DNA of 64,000 bases from Theocolax elegans (GCA_026168455.1 CM047425.1:46262362-46326361), one strand, 5' to 3'. Positions 1 to 11,656 are shown, numbered from the stretch's first letter. Made by a program: numbers and translations. Notes: generated by a model not told the origin, from the letters alone.

Positions 1-1010
1 AGCGGAGTTTCAAAAAATTTCAGAATTGTATATTTCAAGAATTTTCATGGTATTCGGGATATTTGAACCATTTACGGGATTTACTGAGTATTTTGTAAAT
101 TTTTAAGGTATTCCGATATATCTGGACAAATTACACGATTTCTTGGAAATTTCGGGAATTTTTATCGTGTTGAGTAATATGAGCACTAATGACGGTTTTT
201 TTGAGAATTTCGATCATTTTTGTGGTATTCTGGGATATTTGGCTTAATTTTGAGAATTCTTCAGAATTTCGAGAAATTGTATGGTGTTCTGCGATGTCTG
301 CATTATTTATGGTTGTTTTTAGAATATCAGGAATTTTTAAGGTATTCTGGGATATTTGCACTAATTGCGGTATTTTTAGGGTATTTTGAGATTTTTTACG
401 TTATTCCGGGATGTTTGCACCAATTACGAGATTTTATTGGGAATTTATATGGTGGGCCAGGACACTAGCACAAAGACGGGATTTCTTGGGTATCTCAAGA
501 ATTTTTAATGAATTCCGGTATATCTGCACTAATTACGGTATTTGGGAATTTTTACACAAATTTTTTAAGGTTTTTCTTTATTAAGGTTATTTGTGCTAAT
601 TAAGGATTTTTAGGGAAATCCCATAAATTTTCAAGGTATTCCAGGATGTTTGCCCTAATTACGGGATTGTTTAATGTTTTGTAGGCTAACTGTACTTATT
701 AGGGGATTTCTTGCATAGTTCGAGAAATTTTACGGTATTCCGCGATATTTGCCCTAATTACGATTTCGTTTTGAGAATTTCGGGATTTTTATGGTATTGC
801 GTGTATCTTCATTATTTACGGTATTTCTTGGGAATTTTAGGAATTTTTAAGATATACCGGGATATCTGTAGTAATTACGGGATTTTTTGGAATTTTAAGT
901 TATTTCGGGATTTTCGCAGTGGTCATGGTATTTCTTGGAAATTTCTGGAATCTTTAAGGGATTATGGGATTTTTGCAATATTAATGAGCTTTTAAGGTAT
1001 TTCGCGAATT
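1..1010. repeat. Degenerate ~58-bp AT-rich minisatellite
   Basis: About 17 diverged copies of a unit whose core resembles 'gggatatttgcactaatta' lie head to tail. The core recurs near 57, 117, 173, 231, 292, 349, 407, 459, 517, 583, 642, 681, 741, 800, 859, 910 and 967, with spacings mostly 56-61 bp. The array runs off the left edge of the window. Short open frames across it are by-products of the repeat and have no protein-like character. Confidence 0.8.
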
Positions 1011-1830
1011 CTCAATGTTAAGTTTAATTTTCAGTTTAGACCATTAAGTTTTTTATAGACTAAATATAGTGGCTATGTAGCTTTGCTCTGTGCGTGCGTG
1101 CGTGTGTGTGACATCAGTAGGTTGTCGAAACTTAGTTGCAGGTAGGGAGAATGAGTGGTAGAGTGAGGTTACAAGAATACTTTCACAGATTTACAACAAT
1201 AGAAAATGAGTGCGTTGTTAATTATTAGTTGTAAGGTTTGTACTCGATGCTGAAGTTGTTAATGAGTCATCTACTTTTGACCTGGTAGTCTATAAATTAG
1301 CTGTGTGGAGGTTTAATATGTTGTTGACATTCTCGTCTTCGTATGCCGCACCTGAAATTTAGAAGAAACTCGGACGAACTTACATCAATAAAGATGTAAT
1401 ATTAGGAACAATTCTAGCTTATCTAACATCCGAGCTATTTGGAGTGATCTTCGCTATACATACTTTATACACGTATAGGATCGGCCACGTAAAGCGGACG
1501 AGATGGAACTATTATCAAACGCATGCGCGCGACTCGTTGCTTATCTCGACACGACGAACTCGGTGATTTTGAGTCGTTTGGTCGTTTAAATATACCGCTC
1601 GTTTTTTTTGTATTTTGTAATTTATTTAGATTACCGGGCGTAAATACCTCGTGCTATATCTAGTTTCCTTAGGTTAGATTCTCCTACCTATTTTTTCGTC
1701 CTCCATCTTCCCCTAGAAGCTGTTGAGGTGTGCGTGTATGTGCGGTCATTGTGATGTCAGCATGTATATCCGTGCATCTATCGTGGAAATGGACACATGA
1801 CACTATCAACCAATTTCCAGGAGCGCGTGA
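1011..1830. other. Non-coding stretch with a short GT/GTGC microsatellite
   Basis: I see no gene here. A short (GTGC)n/(GT)n run lies near 1088-1112. The rest is unique-looking AT-rich sequence with somewhat more GC around 1490-1560. Confidence 0.5.
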
Positions 1831-2304
1831 TTATTCGCTTGACCATGAATCTAGCATGTGTTCGCTGGTGCAACTTTCACTGTTGGCAAACAAGACATTT
1901 ACGTAGAAATTCAGTAACGTCCTTTTGAAGAGATGGTCAGTAATAATACCTTGCAATTCGCTGGTACTCTTAAGCACACCCTCAGTGTCCTGCGGTAGGC
2001 TCCTCATGGTTTTCGCAGAGAACTTGTTGACGTTTCCCTTGCAACGTCGCCAATTTCCAAGTATCTTCGTCTTCGAAGAAATTATCAGTGGAAGAGTCTG
2101 ACCCAAATTTGTATTTTGTAATAAATTTGTAAATTTGTAAATGGGCCTACAAGAATCCTTAAGTTTTCATAATAATGTGGATATACGCTTTGGATGTTCT
2201 TTCCACTTCTTAAGAGGCTTGGCACCACCATCTCCCTGATAGTCGGCCGTGATCGCGTCGAGCTCTGGGCTGACCAGGACCACTTCAAGGGCCGTACAGC
2301 AGCT
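1831..2304 (-). pseudogene. Unidentified protein-like ORF fragment
   Basis: On the minus strand one frame stays open for 91 codons (2106-1831). The same frame continues upstream to about 2304, with one stop near 2168. The composition looks like a folded protein (for example GQTLPLIISSKTKILGNW, and later LFKRTLLNFYVNVLFAN), unlike the low-complexity frames nearby. I do not recognise the family. There is no start codon context, signal peptide or clear motif. It may be a decayed gene or a transposon relic; chance cannot be excluded. Confidence 0.3.
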
Positions 2305-3320
2305 GCTATTGACGAACGACAACTAGGTTAAGAACTAGCGAGATCTCGCGTACGTATTTATTTTTTTTTTACCTCAGCCTAAAGTCAAATAAGTTGTTAT
2401 TTTATTATAATTATTAACCTTCAGTATTTAGTTAAGATGCTTCATTTTTGTAAATATAATCTCTTGTTAATTAATAGTATGTAGTTATACTAATTAAATA
2501 ATCGTTATAAATAAAACATATTAGTTTTTAAATAGTAAACTAAGGCTTTTTCCCCACTTCAACTGGGGTTTTTTAATGCCGGTTATTTTCTTTATCGATT
2601 ATATAATAATATATTAAATATTTTATGATATTAGTTCATTGTGTTTATTTATGCAGTTATGCTCGATCCTTCACTCAATTCTAATACTTATAATTACGTT
2701 TAATTGCTAAAGTAGGGACCATCTAGCTAGTCTCCCAGTAGGATTGCGCATCTTGGAGGATTATACTCGCAAATTTCTCACACACACGCGGCAATACAAG
2801 TGAACTCCTCAGAGCTCGAGAGTCCGGACTCTCGCAATCAGAAATAATGGCAGAATGCCGTTGTATGTAAATTGAACTTGAAAAAATTTAAGACAATCTA
2901 GAACAATTTACACAGATCTAGATTTCAGTGAATTTTTATAAATATTGACAAAAATTAAAAAAAAATTTTTAAATTGTATTTACTGAAATTTAAAATTATA
3001 TTTATTGGTTGTAAATAAAACACGAGAATTAATATTCAAATTTTCTTGACATATGTGTCATCTGTACTGTCAAGGTGACATGATACAGACGTATAATGAC
3101 GTGTCTCGAAAATTTGCATTATATAGCTTTACTAAACCGTCTGTGATATGACTAGCAAATTTTGTTTTTATTAAGAATTTTTATTATTGACTGCTTTTTG
3201 CTCAATTAGCGTTATATATGTTGTATTAAATTATTTATTTATTTATATATTTATTACAAATAAATTATGATGTTATATATGTAGGATTCAGAGAAGAAAT
3301 GTATATTAATGAACATAACC
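2305..3320. other. AT-rich non-coding stretch
   Basis: No gene or clear repeat is visible. The sequence is mostly A/T homopolymer-rich DNA with a slightly more GC-rich patch at 2715-2850. Confidence 0.5.
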
Positions 3321-3469
3321 TCAATCTTTGTGCAAATTTAACATGAAAATATTTGCTTTGCTACTGCTTTTGTTTTTAATTATAGAGCGAAACATTAGAG
3401 ATATTACGGAAATTATACCTAATGCCAAATATGTGCAATAATTGAACAAATAGTAAGTAAATCTATATG

Positions 3470-4592
3470 TATTGAAGCTTACATAAATCTGAAAGTCATC
3501 GGCGTATATCAAGTGCGAGACGCCAGGTGCTAAATTACCACAAATATCATTTATATACAAAGAAAACAGTAGTGGTCCCAGTACTGAATCCTGTGGTACT
3601 CCACTATTCAAATCAAGAAAGGACGACGGTACACCTGTGTCATCCAAAACCGCCTGGTGTCTTCCTGATAGGTACAAAGCAAACCATCTAAAAGCTGATA
3701 GAGACAAGCCTACTTCCCGTCATTTGCAGAGTAGTGTAGCATGGCAGACAGTATCAAAGGCCTTACTAAAGTCAAATAACAGTAGTAATGTCACACAGCG
3801 CCTGTCTATTGCATACCTAATGTCATCAGTTAACCTAAGCAGTGCAGTCTGGGTTCTGTATGCACTCCTAAAATTGATTAGTATCTAAATAAAGGTATAA
3901 TTGCGTGTGCACCAGTCACTCAAGCAGTTTAGATAAAAAGCATAATAACGAAATAGAGCGAATATCATCCATAACACGAGGTGACGGCTTTTTACTTACC
4001 GCAACAACCAACGACTTCTTCCAGACCGATGGAAATACAAAGCCCTGCAGTGAGTCATTAAAAATTCTTAATAAATTGGTCCAATCACCGGGAATGCAAT
4101 GTTTATAACAGATTGTGGAAACCCATCAAAGCCTCTTGCTTGGGATGTAGAGTGGCGAATGGCTTGCTCAATTTCAGTCAGGGTGACTTCCCTAAAGTTA
4201 AATAGCATACTATTATTAGAGTCGTTACTTAGTATTTTAATGTAGTCTGTTGATAATCTACTATTATTAGTTGTAATACCACAAAAATGAGATTTGAGTG
4301 CATCCGATGTAAAAGGATTTTGCATGTCTAAACCATTAGTGCAGAGCCCAAGATTATGAAGCTCTTTCCAAATTTGACGAAAGTCATTAAGTTTGGACAG
4401 GCGTTCTTGATAAAAGAGTAATTTAGAGGACTCTACAAGATTGTGCACTTTATCTCTAGCATGACGATAAAGATGCAAGTCGGATAGTAGTCTTGATCGC
4501 TTGAATCGTCTGTACAGACTATCTCTGTCATTAATCAGGCTGAGGTGCTCGGCAGTGAACCAAGGCTGACGCTTCTTCCCCTGCCTTATCAC
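3470..4592 (-). pseudogene. LINE ORF2 relic: linker and reverse transcriptase
   Basis: The segment 4592-4068 (174 codons) begins with a 'KKRQPWFTAEHLSLINDRD' stretch, the usual linker between endonuclease and RT, and ends in the RT N-terminal motif (QARGFDGFPQ). After a frameshift, 3707-3480 carries LSGRHQAVLDD, NSGVPQDSVLGPLLFSLYI and LIYADDFQIY: RT motifs B and C with both catalytic aspartates. The fingers between the two pieces are out of frame. The enzyme would copy element RNA at a nicked target (target-primed reverse transcription). The frame is lost after YADD, so it is not functional. Confidence 0.8.
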
Positions 4593-4737
4593 CTCAAAGG
4601 CATAAACATGTTAACAGCTTCATTTAGACGTGAATAAAGGCAGTCAATTCGATCTTCCAGTGGTAAGTTAACCGTACAATTATCACATTTGACCGTTTGC
4701 AGATGTGCAAGAAATCTCTAAAGGTGAAATCATTTGG

Positions 4738-5109
4738 TCACGATCTTCTCTGATGAAGCTTATCAAGTTTTTCTAGCTTAGTAGCAATATTAGCAAGCAG
4801 GTCTGATGCAATGTGTGTAGCCTGCAGAGTAGGAGTATGTGTACGAGATCCCGGATGAGATGGTATTGCATTGTTTAAAGATAAATTCGACGTGACCGAC
4901 GTAACCGAGGTTGTTGACCGTAGGCACAGTGTGCCCCGATTTGCTTCAGCAATACAGCTAACACATACTTTTATAATAGCGTCATCGTCATCGCGCACTG
5001 AAGTAATTTTAATACATGAACTGTGAAAAGTATTTCCATATTTTGCACATGTCACAGGTTTAGAAGCAGCAGAAAATGTTTTATTATATGAATGACACGG
5101 TTGATTCAT
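4738..5109 (-). pseudogene. LINE ORF1 N-terminal zinc finger (PHD-like)
   Basis: 123 codons starting MNQPCHSYNKTF. Cysteines and histidines are spaced as in a PHD-like finger (PVTCAKYGNTFHSSCIK, then KVCVSCIAE), followed by a Ser/Thr-rich linker and the start of a heptad-like segment (LLANIATKLEKLDKL). This is the N-terminal layout of ORF1 proteins in several insect CR1/Jockey-type LINEs; they bind element RNA. The Baculo_FP-like C-terminus expected from copy F is absent, so the ORF is truncated. Confidence 0.65.
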
Positions 5110-5110
5110 A

Positions 5111-5904
5111 ATAGTAGAATATTAGATTGCTAAATGCACTAATACCAAATTAAAATACCAATTAAATGTAAGTAAGAAAAATATTTAGTTTATATATATA
5201 CATATACTATATGAGTAATTACTAAAACGTGAATGAAAGCAAGTTTATATTCTATAACCAGTAAATCAAGTAAATAATATATAGTAGAAAACTCTGGCAT
5301 ACATATGTACATATACTATATGAGTAGTTAGTAAAAAGTACTACGAAAGCAACTCTATATTAAAAGTCAGAAAATCGAGTAAAAAAATATAAAGTAAGAA
5401 CTCCAGCACGCACAACACTTAGCAATAAATTATAAATAATTTGTAACAATTGCATTAGATTATTACTCCCCATAAAAGTGCCTTAGGTATACCACACACG
5501 ACTTTTAATGTGACGTATTCGTATGCATGAAAATGTAAAGCACGCAGTTCGGGATTTTCTCACACGCCACAAAACTTATCCAGCAACCAAATGCAGTAAA
5601 CTTGTAATGAATTATCATGTACGTGCAAAATATGTGTTAATAGTATTGAGTACGGCGCTCTACGGAGATGTCATCACAGAAAGAATAGTTGCCAAGACGT
5701 AACCTCCAAAACGACGTTTGTTTATTTCAATGATTTTTATAAGCCTCTAGATAAAAATGGTGTCAGCAATGCACTAAAAAGCTTGCATAAGGGCGCCTGC
5801 GAGAATCTGCAACAAAAAGGCCGTAGACACAAAGGCGAAAGAAAAAAATCTTGCTTAAATGCGGAGATCAAAGATTTACATGTTTCACTACTTACGAAGA
5901 GAGA
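5111..5904. other. Flank with an imperfect ~110-bp tandem duplication
   Basis: No ORF of note. Two diverged copies of a ~110-bp block sharing 'catatactatatgagta' lie at about 5200-5305 and 5310-5410. They may belong to the 5' untranslated region of the minus-strand LINE fragment that ends at 5110. A purine-rich GAGA tract (5897-5912) abuts the tail of copy A. Confidence 0.5.
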
Positions 5905-6182
5905 AAGAGAGCGATTTATTGATTGATTGATTAACTTTATTAGTTAAAATAATTACAGTTGATTAACAATTTCGTTTACAATATATAATTTATAAAATTC
6001 AACTTAAAACTAATTAACGCCTTTACTTAAATTTTGCGGTACAATCGATATGTACAACTAGTATTAAAAATAATAAAACAATATAAAATAACAATTTAAA
6101 ATTAAATAAAGTTACTAAAATAATAAAATAAAATATTAATAACATTAACATAATATGAAATAAATAAATAAATAATGATAAA

Positions 6183-7620
6183 TCATTTGTTCAATGCCTC
6201 AGTACGAGGGGGAAGGTAATTAAGTGATTTTGATGGATGACGAGAGGAAGTACGGGGGTTATATTGGGGAGTGTTTAGTTTGATGAAGTGATTTGCCAGA
6301 TAAATGGGAGAGTTATGAGTGATGATACTATATACAAGTGAGCCAATGAGGTATGAGCGTCTGGACTCGACTGACAACCATCTGAGACCTGACCTATACG
6401 GAGTAACATGCTCTCTTCTCGCTATGTTTCCCCACACAAACCGAACACATGCATGTAGCAGCCTTTGGAGTTTCAGATTTCTAGTTTGATCGACGTCATT
6501 GTAGACCGCACACGCATAATCGAAGTGTGGAAAAACAAGTGCTTCTACCAGCCTTTTCCTAAGTTTTCGTGACAAAGTTTTTCTGTAATAACGCAATGAG
6601 TGTAAAACCCCATGTATACGACTCGAGATAGATAACACTTGCCTTGTCCAATCGAAAGAGGGAGAGATCATGATCTCAAGCGATTTAACCTCACATTCAT
6701 AATTCAAGAAATCCATTCCCAGTTTAACCTTCGGGGCAGTGTTCAAATCAATACGCGATAAAAAGTCCTGACTACCCAGAATCATAACCTTCGTTTTTCC
6801 TACATTTAGCTTCCGTCCGTTTGTGTGAGCCCATAAGGTTATTGCATTAGCATCTTGTGTAATACGTTATACTCCTACTTCAAATTCTGGCGGAAAAAAC
6901 GAATGATAGACCTGGGCATCATCGGCAAATAGCATATCATCGCTATGTGTAAGAACTTTCGGCAGATCATTAATGAATATAGATAAAAGTATTGGTCCAA
7001 GAACACTGCCCTGAGGCACTCCTGCATTAATCTCGAGCCAATCCGATAGCTCGCCGGTCTCACTCTCTACTGCATACATGCGATCCACAAAATATCGATA
7101 AAACCAGGTCAGTACAGTATCGGAACAACCAATTTCACTCAGTTTTTGGATTAGTTTATCATGAGGTACAGTGTCAAAGGCTTTGGAGAAGTCGAACAGG
7201 ACAAGAATCGTGATCTTTCTGGCGTCAATGGCTCTCCTAACATCATCTAGAACACCCAGGAGTGCTGTCTGGGTACTATGTCCCTTACGAAACCCTGCCT
7301 GTCTATCAATAAGTATATGATTCTCCTCTAGGTATTTAAAAAGTTGGTTGTGCACAAGTCTCTCCAAAATTTTTGAAAGCTCACAAAGCTTTGCAATCGG
7401 CCTTGTATCAGAGCACGATTCAACCCTGCCCGACTTCGCCAATGGAAACAGCAGTACCATTCTCCAGCATTCAGGAATATATCCAGCTGAGAGCATGTCA
7501 TTAAAAAGATCGCCAAGGTGCAGTGTTAATTGAGGCTCCAACAACTTTAGCATTTCCACAGATATGTCATCAATTCCCACTGCCTATGAGGATACTTCCT
7601 GAATTGCGTATTGTACTCCT
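6183..7620 (-). pseudogene. Copy A ORF2: reverse transcriptase and C-terminal domain
   Basis: A single minus-strand frame runs from about 7620 to 6183, broken by a TAG near 7587 and a CAA-to-TAA type stop at 6867. It holds RT motifs in order: AVGIDDISVEML, LAKSGRVESCSDTRPIAKL, RQAGFRKGHSTQTALLGVL, LFDFSKAFDTVPHD (first catalytic Asp), NAGVPQGSVLGPILLSIFI and MLFADDAQVYHSF (catalytic pair). The C-terminal part has the family-typical PHFDYACAVYNDVDQTRN and ACVRFVWGNIARRE segments. It would prime reverse transcription at a nicked target; with two stops it is inactive. Confidence 0.85.
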
Positions 7621-7773
7621 TTTGCGGTTATAGTGGAGAAATGAAAAGAGAAAGATGAGGGTGACATAGGGCATGAATTCCACGATATGGTTAAAAATGT
7701 TTGAATAGAAAGTGGTTGGACATGATTTGAGACAGAAGCATAATGACTGTTTAACTGATGAGACGTGAAAAAT

Positions 7774-8370
7774 TTAAGCGGTCATGGATTTGTCTTTGAG
7801 CTGAGGCCCATTCTTAGGATCATTTGTACTATTAAGTTTCTTCGCCAGGAAGTGGAATTTACTCAAGTTAACAGCATTTGAGACATGATTTCGAAATCTT
7901 CTAAAAGCTGCGTTTCTGTCTTTGATGCTTACTTTAACCTTTAGACTGCCGGCATGGCTCATATATGAGACACCTGCGACCTTGACAACTACTCTAGAGA
8001 TATGAGGTGTTTTTATGTATAAATTTTGCACATCAAAAATATCAATTTATAAGGCAAAAATGCCGGCAGTCTAAAGGTTAATATCCTGAGAAATCCATGG
8101 CTTATGTTTGGTCTTAATGGAATGAAATTTTAAAGGAGCTAACATGTCGAATGTAGAAAGAATTGATTTGCATATAAATGATAATGAAGATAAAATAGTG
8201 CTATGATTGGTATTTGATAAATGAGCCTGGTGTGAATGCGGACTAGACTGATAGTTACTTAAAGACAAATCCATAGAAACAGACTGGTCAGGCCTAGAAT
8301 GGGTGGATGACTGTGATAAAGAAAAGGAGGTTATAAATGAATTGAATGTGGTCTGTCTGCGCGTTAGCAA
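7774..8370 (-). pseudogene. Copy A ORF2: endonuclease-RT linker, split by a MITE
   Basis: The linker is in two pieces: 8370-8071 ends in IKTKHKPWISQDINL, and 8031-7774 resumes at VSIKDRNAAFRRFRNHVSNA. The KPWIS...RD...RRFR pattern is the usual arrangement between the endonuclease and RT of this LINE group. The break is caused by the TTAA-flanked MITE (7938-8077); dropping one TTAA and the MITE makes the two parts adjacent. Confidence 0.75.
7934..8081. mobile_element. piggyBac-like MITE (TTAA target duplication)
   Basis: A 140-bp non-coding element (7938-8077) has 17-bp terminal inverted repeats beginning CCTTTAGACTGCCGGCA, with TTAA on both sides (7934-7937 and 8078-8081). TTAA duplication is the hallmark of piggyBac transposition. 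It is too short to encode a transposase, so it must have been moved in trans. It lies inside the linker of LINE copy A and so is younger than that copy. A relative with the same termini is at 62571-62709. Confidence 0.85.
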
Positions 8371-9000
8371 TCCGGAGAGTAATATTTATAGCATAATGTC
8401 CTGCTGCGAGGGGAGCTGTCCTCTTAACATATTCATAATCAGGTATTGGTTTACGAATAAGGAAGAGACCCAACCACGTATGAGATGGCCCGCCCGATGG
8501 CATTGCGTGATGCGTTGGCTCTAACTGGATGAGTGTAAGTCCAAGGTCCGATAAGTTTGCTCTAAACTTATCTGCCATGGCACTGGTAGAATTCATATCG
8601 ATGTTAAAATCTCCAGTGACGATGACATACTTGTATCGTGGTAGTATGTCTGACAAGACATAAAGAAAACTACGTAGGGTATGCGGCTAATGGCCTGTGG
8701 TATACCACTGCTAACACCAATGAAACTGCTTTGCCTGTCAAACATAGAACCAGGAATTCCGGAGTATTCGAGAAAATAGGTTCAGAGTGCGCGATGATCC
8801 TCACCCCAAAATCCTCGCGAAATATGCCGCCACACCACCCCCCTCCTTACCCCCACGATCCAAGCGATGCAATGTATATCCCGGTAATCTAATTATCGCA
8901 GATGAATCGTGTTTTGAGGCTGGATGAACTAGTGCTTCAATGGATGTGAAATGTGTTTTGAGACGATTAATATTGAAATGAAAAATGGAGAATGATTTCG
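8294..9000 (-). pseudogene. Copy A ORF2: AP-type endonuclease relic
   Basis: 8656-8294 encodes YVIVTGDFNIDMNSTSA, the GDFN motif of exonuclease-endonuclease-phosphatase (EEP) domains, followed by LEPTHHAM...SHTWL, the expected HxxxS/TWLD region in decayed form. Upstream (about 8900-8660), frames broken by indels contain 'VSLVLAVVYHRP', the EEP strand before the GDFN motif. In LINEs this domain nicks target DNA to prime integration. The copy is interrupted by frameshifts and stops. Confidence 0.75.
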
Positions 9001-9034
9001 ATGATTTTAATGATTTGGCCTGATCAGCCCTGTC

Positions 9035-9742
9035 TCATTTGGTATGAGGAGAGAGAGGACGAAATTTTGAAAATTCAGCATCCGAGTTTACTCGCTTCAA
9101 TGGACCATCCCTCACCTCACGCATATAAACAACTAAATCTATGACTACGGGCCTCGCGTAGCCCAGTTCGCTCGATTTGTGAATTGCTGCCTGCCATAGT
9201 TCGAAAACTGTTTTCGGCCAAGGAGGCCTGATAAATAATGATTTCTCACCACCTTCTCCGAAAATGTCCCGTGCTTTTCGTCCTTTTAAAAGGCGAGCTT
9301 TCTCTATAATCGCATCCCGGCATATAACAGAGGACATTTTGATGACCAAGCCGCGCGATCGTATCAGAGTAGGAGGAGAACCCGTTGTATTTGTTTTTGG
9401 TCGTGGCGTCCAAGGGCGAAGGTTAATCACTTGACTAATTATTTTTGGCAGCTGTAACTCTTAAAAAATTTTAATTAGTAAATCATTATTAGATTTCGCG
9501 GTTTCACTAGATAGTCCCGTAATAAGTAATTCACATGCGTCCTTCAGTGCAAGAGATTGCGGTGCTGCATTCATATCCTTGTTACCCATTTCTATATTAC
9601 CGACCCGATTTTCCAATTTATTAATGCGCTCGTCAAAAACCGTGAACTTCGTTTCGATCTCTTCCTCGATCAGGCTGACTTTTGTTTTCAGGTCTTTAAG
9701 TTCTGCCTTGACCTCGTCCACCTTACCCTCAACACGGTTCAC
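9035..9742 (-). pseudogene. Copy A ORF1: coiled coil plus FP-like RNA-binding region
   Basis: 9742-9461 (93 codons) is a coiled coil with clear heptads (KVDEVKAELKDLKTKVSLI, then FDERINKLENRVGNI), ending in an 'ELLITGLSSE' segment. After a frameshift, 9430-9035 has LVIKMSSVICRDAIIEKARLL and later VYMREVRDGPLKRVNSDAE. That order resembles LINE ORF1 proteins with a Baculo_FP-like C-terminus, which form RNA-binding oligomers. Any zinc finger at the N-terminus would lie above 9742 and is not seen. Confidence 0.65.
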
Positions 9743-9760
9743 TATATCTAGTACCGATTA

Positions 9761-10370
9761 AAGGTCGCTCAGTAAATTATCTTGCAAACTCCGAGCAGAA
9801 ACTTCTATCGTTAAGATAACATCATGTATATTGATTTATATATATATATATATATATACTTTATATATTATATTTATTATATATTTATGTATATTTATAT
9901 ATTTTTTGAATAGTACTTACTATCCTATTCTTAGAAATTTAAGGTGCCGATACATCTGACGTATTATTATGTATGTATGTCTGTGGTAGTGCTCGTGTTT
10001 ATATATATTTACGTTATATCTTTCAATGATTGACACTGTCCATTCGACTCTTTAACTCACCGTTAATTCGAATTTAAAAGGTATATTTAATATAGTGTAT
10101 ATCTTGTTTGTAATCTATATATTTAGTTTTTGAAAACTTGTTAAATAATTGTTTGTGTTTGAATAAAGGCACCTGAAAATGTTGGCAGACCAAGCCAAAG
10201 AAACGTTGTGCAAAAAATAAAGGGAAAGAATTGTGTTTTCTTCCTCCTTTCCTCGCCTCCATCAGATCGACTTAATTTTCGTATACATTTACAATTGGAG
10301 TGCAAATAAATATCATAAAACATATATTTATATATATATATTATACACATATAGGCGCAGGGATGTTATA
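9761..10370. other. AT-rich spacer with a TA microsatellite
   Basis: (TA)n run at 9836-9858 and other AT-rich low-complexity sequence up to 10360. No gene seen. Confidence 0.6.
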
Positions 10371-10374
10371 TGTC

Positions 10375-10990
10375 ATTATCATCGACAAAAGTGACATCCA
10401 ACCAAGTACTCGAGGTGGAGGTGAAATGCCTGGGTTTATGCTGCATAAGTTGCAAAGAAAGTTCAGCAGAACTTAGCATCATTATACACTTTAAAAATGT
10501 CTGCATTCAGATCACCCATGATAAATTTTTGACTATAATCAAGACTAAACTTGTAAAGATTATTTAAAAAGTCTGATTTATAAAAATATATTCAGGTATG
10601 CCTGGTTTAAAAGGTAGCTCAGTTTTAGATTCCGATAATATTTGATACTTAAGGCCAGGTTTTACGTATAAAGCAACTTCACCACGAATGAAATTTCGGT
10701 CTCGACTAATTACCATATAATCTTTTATCTGAATGACAGTATTCCTCAGTATTCGAGTCCAGCCTAGACTCCGCTACCCCAAAGAGATCATAGGAGGGAA
10801 CATCAGAAAGAACCTGACGAACTTGATCAATATGAGCCCTGAAAGAGCCCTCGTTGAGAAAGCTCGCACGCAATCTCCCAACATTGGTACCCCTCGACCT
10901 TCTGATGGCACTCCTATGCAGTAAATTTTCTTTAGCAAGTATATTATTATTATCATTATCACTGTTTTTGATAATCAAATCTTTATCATA
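10375..10990 (-). pseudogene. LINE endonuclease fragment
   Basis: On the minus strand, 10985-10706 gives NVGRLRASFLNEGSFRAHID and YDLFGVAESRLDSN, the N-terminal EEP pattern. After a small indel the reading continues as MVISRDRNFIRGGEVALYV, KFIMGDLNAD (the GDFN-equivalent) and STWLDVTFVDD, down to about 10375. This is an almost complete endonuclease domain without ORF1 or RT. Its 5' edge coincides with the CAAT-repeat tail of copy B at 11005, suggesting that copy B inserted into, or next to, this older element. Confidence 0.8.
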
Positions 10991-11288
10991 GAGAGATACG
11001 GAGAAAGATTGATTGATTGATTCATAAATTTTATACATTAAGCATAATACAAAAAGGCTTATAGATAGTATTTACATATAAAATAATATAATAACTTTAA
11101 ATAAGATGATGTAAAACAATAACAATAACAATAAGTATCTAATAACAAGGATAATAAAATAAAATAAATAAATATATAACAAATAAATAATAATAGTTGT
11201 ACGCAGTAAATGCTATGGTTTACGCCGGAAAATAACTACAGAAAATACGGAAGAATACAGAAAATTACAGATACAATTCCATAATTGA

Positions 11289-11656
11289 CTAGAGATCTGG
11301 CAAGGGAGGGCATACAAACTGACGGTCGAGTTCAGAAAGATAAGATGAGAGGGCGCATTGAAAGGAAGAGGATAATAAAGGGCCAAAGTCGGTATATAGA
11401 AGGTGGTTAATAAGGCGAGAGGCAGTGATAATGAAAAAGTTATTTAAGGATTCAGTTCTCGGGGAAGATAGTGAAGGGACGTAGGTGGATGTCGAGAAGA
11501 CGGTCGGCATGTGAATGATGCATCCCGCAGAATGAAGTGACGAGCAATATAGGACGGGGATTTGTGAGAGATGATATTAAATGCACAGGAACCAATGAAA
11601 AGAGATCTTCTAAGCTCGACCGACAGCCAGCCCAGCTTGAGACGATAAGGCGTCAT
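11289..11656 (-). pseudogene. Copy B ORF2: C-terminal domain
   Basis: 11656-11444 and 11510-11289 together match the end of the copy C ORF: MTPYRLKLGWLSVELRRSLFIG, AFNIISHKSPSYIARHFIL, LHYLPRELNP, then PRTESLNNFFIITASRLIN. The two frames overlap and are joined by a frameshift. Further upstream (11660-11830) the YACAIYNDLDGTKN-like and VRFVWGIIL-like segments are readable, but with stops. Confidence 0.7.

Larger units (their letters stand above)
3321..5110 (-). mobile_element. Non-LTR retrotransposon fragment (PHD-type ORF1 plus RT)
   Basis: Minus-strand pieces follow LINE order: a PHD-like ORF1 N-terminus (5109-4738), an endonuclease/RT linker (4592-4068), then reverse transcriptase to the catalytic YADD (near 3500). 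The endonuclease and the rest of ORF1 are missing between 4738 and 4592, and the element is 3' truncated after the RT palm, so it is a dead, internally deleted copy. Its ORF1 finger and linker are closer to copies F and G (38.7-46.0 kb) than to copies A-E. Confidence 0.8.
5917..9760 (-). mobile_element. Non-LTR retrotransposon copy A (CR1/Jockey-like)
   Basis: On the minus strand this runs 5' to 3': ORF1 (coiled coil plus FP-like domain), endonuclease, linker, reverse transcriptase, C-terminal domain, AT-rich 3' UTR and a terminal CAAT repeat (5917-5932) abutting a CT/GA-rich tract. It is nearly full length but carries several stops and frameshifts and a 140-bp MITE at 7938-8077. The RT is clearly the same family as copies E (19.3-20.8 kb) and C (15.6-17.4 kb). 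The clade assignment is from motif style only. Confidence 0.85.

Noticed and set aside
1..1010. Regular ~58-bp repeats as a CRISPR array
   Set aside because: Units are contiguous and degenerate with no constant repeat and unique spacer pattern, and the sequence is from a eukaryote.
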